Assembly: GCF_000208745.1 (NCBI RefSeq)
Contig: NC_030853.1
Location: 603,948-667,947 of the forward strand
DNA: 64,000 nucleotides
DNA from: Theobroma cacao
Lineage: Eukaryota; Streptophyta; Magnoliopsida; Malvales; Malvaceae
Reading direction: 5' to 3'
Position numbers and translations under genes: made by a program. The notes beneath the pieces were generated by a model, which had not been told where the DNA came from, made no database searches, and saw nothing but the letters and a program-made list of their open reading frames with translations. Numbering within the stretch: the first letter of the stretch is position 1; the number at the start of each line of letters is the position of its first letter. Shown here piece by piece: positions 61,007-64,000 of this stretch.

Positions 61007-62505
61007 ATGGCAACAAGTGAGGCAACCGCAACACGGATAATGTTGGCAGTGAACCAGTCAACGATCAAAGGGTACCCTCACGCTTCGATAAGCAGCAGAG
61101 GAGCTTTCGAGTGGACTCTTCAGAAGATCGTTCGATCAAACACTTCCGGTTTCAAGCTTCTCTTCCTCCATGTTCAAGTTCCCGATGAAGATGGTTCTCT
61201 CTCTCTCTCTCTCTCTCTCTGCTCCTTTTCCTACACTTTTTTCTCTATGTATTTGTGAATTTACATGAGCACCTTTTATACGCGCGTGGTTGTCTTTGGT
61301 TAGGGTTTGTATAGAGTGTGAGAATGTGATTGTTGATTGTGCGTGATTTTGTTGAAATTACAATGGCTTTCTGATTTTGATGAGGTTATGTAGAAAGTTG
61401 TGCGTTAATTTGATTCATCATTTCTTAAATCATTTGTTTTGTTGTTTGATTATTGGCTTATTGCATCTACAATCTGTTTGATTGCTAAGAAAATCATCTA
61501 TTTGGCTAGTGAGAAATGGAAAATTAGGAAATTGATCGAAAGTTAAGGGTTTTGTTCAGTAATGTTAAAGCATGCCCTTGAAAATGCATTTTCTAAAGGT
61601 ACTGATCATATACTTCACCTTCAAAGTTTGGCTGGATATGGTAGCATAATTGTATTTTGAGATTGAATTTACTTGAATTTAACCCTAGCCTTGTAGATGG
61701 TACAATGTTTGTGTACAATATGGCTTTATAATCTTGAAATGTTTATGCTTTGAGTCTGGAACATCAAATCCAGTGGCAACACTGGTTTGAGTGGTGGATC
61801 TTTGTATGCTTCGTTTGAGCTTGAGTGTCTTATAATCGGCCAATGCCAGGTAATTTGAAGTGATGGTATCTTCCTTTAATGTGTTTTTCTGATAGGGTTT
61901 GATGACATGGACAGCATATTTGCCTCTCCTGAAGATTTCAAGAGCATGAGGCACAGGGACAGGGCAAGAGGGCTTCATCTGCTGGAATACTTTGTTACAA
62001 AGTGTCATCAGATTGGGGTAATATTGATCGTTCAATAAATTACTAGTATCATTTTCAAGGAAACTTAAAACATAAATCATTTGGTATTTCCCCAGTTAAT
62101 ACATTTGCTGATTGTAGGTTGCTTCTGAAGCATGGATCAAGAAAGGTGATCCAAAGGAGGTTATCTGTCATGAAGTGAAGAGGGTCCAGCCTGATCTCCT
62201 TGTTGTGGGTAGTAGAGGACTCGGTCCTTTCCAGCGGTATGCTTTAAGTGCCTAATGCCTTCAATCTTTGATACTCAGTCCTTGATGCCTTCGATCTTTG
62301 ACACTCAATTTTGCCATTGCCATCTCTAGTCTAGATCCCAACCAAAGAGTAGAACTGTAAAGCTATTGATTGTTCTGTTGAAATTTGCTTCTGCAGGGTG
62401 TTTGTTGGAACTGTGAGTGAATTTTGCGTGAAGCATGCTGAGTGCCCAGTTGTCACGATCAAGCGCAATCCGGATGAAGCTCCTCAGGACCCTGTGGATG
62501 ACTAA
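61007..62505 (+). CDS. Universal stress protein (UspA domain)
   Basis: Four exons, 61007-61193, 61896-62017, 62118-62236 and 62397-62505, give 178 residues, the size of single-domain plant USPs. It starts MATSEATATRIMLAVNQST, the first beta strand with the conserved Val-Asn. The ATP-binding signature G-x2-G-x9-G-T is complete: Gly134, Gly137, Gly147 and Thr148, within VVGSRGLGPFQ and VFVGTVSEF. The last strand is CPVVTIKRN. Such proteins bind ATP, form dimers and respond to stress signals in the cytosol; exact roles are unknown. Intron 1 begins inside a (TC)n tract that is complementary to the leader (GA)n tract. Confidence 0.94.
61196..61220 (+). repeat. (TC)n tract at the start of USP intron 1
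   Basis: About twelve TC units begin two bases after the splice donor GT at 61194-61195. The tract is complementary to the GA tract at 60931-60957. Confidence 0.9.
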
Positions 62506-63453
62506 ATTTGATTCGATGCATATGGATTTTTTTGTTTCATTCTGTTAATGGGTGTGGAGACTCTGGAACTTCCTAATTCATATATCAGTGGGGATAACAA
62601 ATGAATTGCTTTTGCTTTTGGAAAAACACCCTGCGGATGTGTTGATGTATGCAAAAAAAAAAACCCTACTGCTATTGGCCTGTCCTTTTATGTAAGGTGC
62701 GGTTTGATTGAATTACTTGCACAAACCTTTCTTTTGCCCTTTTATTTTATAATTATCCAATACAAGCATAATCTGGATGATCCTAACCAGTAACTCAGGC
62801 AAGAGCCTTTCTTTAAAGCTCAGAGTGTTTCAATCGTGATAAGAGCAGAACAAACTTGCCATAAAGGAATAGCGATTGTTGTAGACATGATCAGATCAAC
62901 CGACAGAAGCCTATAGCTCATTCTAATAAGGCCCACATTCAGGCACCTTCAATCTGAGTGAACAATTTTTCGAAAAAGGAGGAAAGCAAAAATTACAAAG
63001 GAATATGAACTGCAGTGCATGATCATTTCATTGCCACCCAGCAACAAGCTCCAATCCAAAACCCAGAAATCTAAAGTTGTTCATCATTCAATCATGTATA
63101 GGAGATGAAAGTGTTGGGCGAAAACAGACTGGGAAGAGTTGTCATATCTGACAATTTCGTAGTAACTATAAAAAGCAATGAACATTTAAAAAAAAAAAAA
63201 ACTGATTCCATTCTGCTCGAAAGTAACAGAATCTGTATTCATGATAACATAATCCAACTACTGCAGTTTGAGCTATATATGCCTGAGTAGCTGATAAAGC
63301 CTGTGGTAATTTAACATATGGAACTGGTAACTAGAACTAAAGCAACTTACCTATATCATATAAACCCTACCTCATGTAACAGCAATGACATAAACAGTAG
63401 TACAGAGTTGCTATGTAGAACCCCAAACATCTAGTATTTTGCTATGTCCCGGT
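62506..63453. other. Convergent intergenic region
   Basis: The universal stress gene and the minus-strand PWWP gene both end here, so their 3' untranslated regions are expected. The short frame at 63105-63290 is unrecognised and crosses an A-run. No other gene is seen. Confidence 0.5.
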
Positions 63454-64000
63454 TTAAGATGAAGACTTAACCATTGTGTTTACCTTCTCCAAGAGGCCTT
63501 TTATCTCACTATGTACTTTGGATTTTATTTCTGAGGACATCTTTTCATCTGATTTCTCCAGCATTGACGTCAGCATCTCAAGTTTGTGCCTGATGAAGTT
63601 AAGCTGCGATGCCTGATCAGCTGAATTTTGGGATGCCTGATCAGCTGATTTTTGGGAAGCCAATGACTTCTTTGAGCTTTTCGCTCTCTCCTTAGCTAAA
63701 GGAGAAGGTTTTGCACTTGGTTTTTCCCTGTGATCATGAGCTGATGCAGCTGGGTGAATCCGAAGCCGGAAACTGACATTGGAAGCTCCAAAGGGACTAG
63801 CATATTGTGAACTGTTGAAGGCTTGTTTAGCCTCAGAGCTTCTTATGAAGACAACACGAGCACAGAAATTATTGTAGAACATATCTGTATCCTCCACGTT
63901 TAGAGCTCCATACCTGCTGTATATTCTAATAAGATCATCTTTGGTAGGCAATGAGGATCCGGGGCCAAATGTCACAAAGAGAGCAGTAGGTAAAGAATTT
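63454..64000 (-). CDS. PWWP-domain protein, C-terminal part (runs off the right edge)
   Basis: An open frame ends at 63454 and continues unbroken to the window edge, reading NSLPTALFVTFGPGSS in its first visible residues, so the real start lies beyond 64000. The visible part matches the RRM-like C-terminal domain of plant PWWP-domain (PDP-type) proteins: LPTKDDLIRIYSRYGALN, MFYNNFCARVVFIRSS and a SFRLR strand. Then comes a low-complexity Lys/Ser linker with a small internal repeat (SADQASQ twice), and a C-terminal helix LEMLTSMLEKSDEKMSSE ending near a GLLEKV motif. The PWWP domain itself is outside the window. Known relatives act in the nucleus with MSI/FVE proteins on chromatin and flowering. 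No intron is visible in this part. Confidence 0.85.
   Translation of the reverse strand, partial: NSLPTALFVTFGPGSSLPTKDDLIRIYSRYGALNVEDTDMFYNNFCARVVFIRSSEAKQAFNSSQYASPFGASNVSFRLRIHPAASAHDHREKPSAKPSPLAKERAKSSKKSLASQKSADQASQNSADQASQLNFIRHKLEMLTSMLEKSDEKMSSEIKSKVHSEIKGLLEKVNTMVKSSS

Overview
This window is plant nuclear DNA. It is AT-rich, its genes are split by short GT/AG introns, and every recognisable product is a land-plant family. Protein and intron features look like a woody eudicot. The carbonic anhydrase transit peptide and the kinase and P4-ATPase wording resemble Malvaceae (cacao or cotton type), but that placement is inference from memory, not a search. No rRNA, tRNA, CRISPR array or intact autonomous transposon was found. 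Two short N runs mark assembly problems: 12 N inside a poly-C tract near 12.6 kb and one N at 31,940.

Layout. 0.8-1.6 kb (+): R2R3-MYB of the WEREWOLF/GLABRA1 class. 3.0-6.1 kb (-): beta-carbonic anhydrase with a plastid transit peptide, plus a possible second internal promoter that would give a cytosolic form. 8.7-13.6 kb (-): LSF1, the starch-degradation scaffold. 16.5-17.3 kb (-): intronless DUF1645 protein. 20.5-29.5 kb (-): P4-type ATPase (phospholipid flippase) of the ALA8-12 group. 38.7-44.8 kb (+): Ste20/Fray-type kinase in 20 coding exons with a leader intron. 45.7-47.6 kb (-): proteasome assembly chaperone 3. 50.5-52.9 kb (+): cinnamoyl-CoA-reductase-like dehydrogenase. 59.3-59.8 kb (+): intronless Cys-rich plant protein. 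61.0-62.5 kb (+): universal stress protein. 63.5 kb to the right edge (-): C-terminal part of a PWWP-domain protein. Coding exons were joined by reading GT/AG junctions and checking phase; all complete models close in frame.

The genes do not form a pathway. LSF1 (starch breakdown) and carbonic anhydrase (CO2/bicarbonate exchange) both act in chloroplasts, and the rest are independent housekeeping or regulatory genes, as is normal in plants. The longer intergenic regions hold AT-rich dispersed repeats. These include two approximately 680-bp CACG-rich elements in opposite orientation (34.4 and 55.5 kb), two related elements with inverted ends (31.9 and 48.8 kb), and a foldback element inside a kinase intron (42.8 kb). 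The most interesting regulatory observations are the second carbonic anhydrase promoter, a complete-looking housekeeping-type promoter at 55.0 kb with no recognisable gene behind it, and complementary GA/CT tracts that bracket exon 1 of the universal stress gene.
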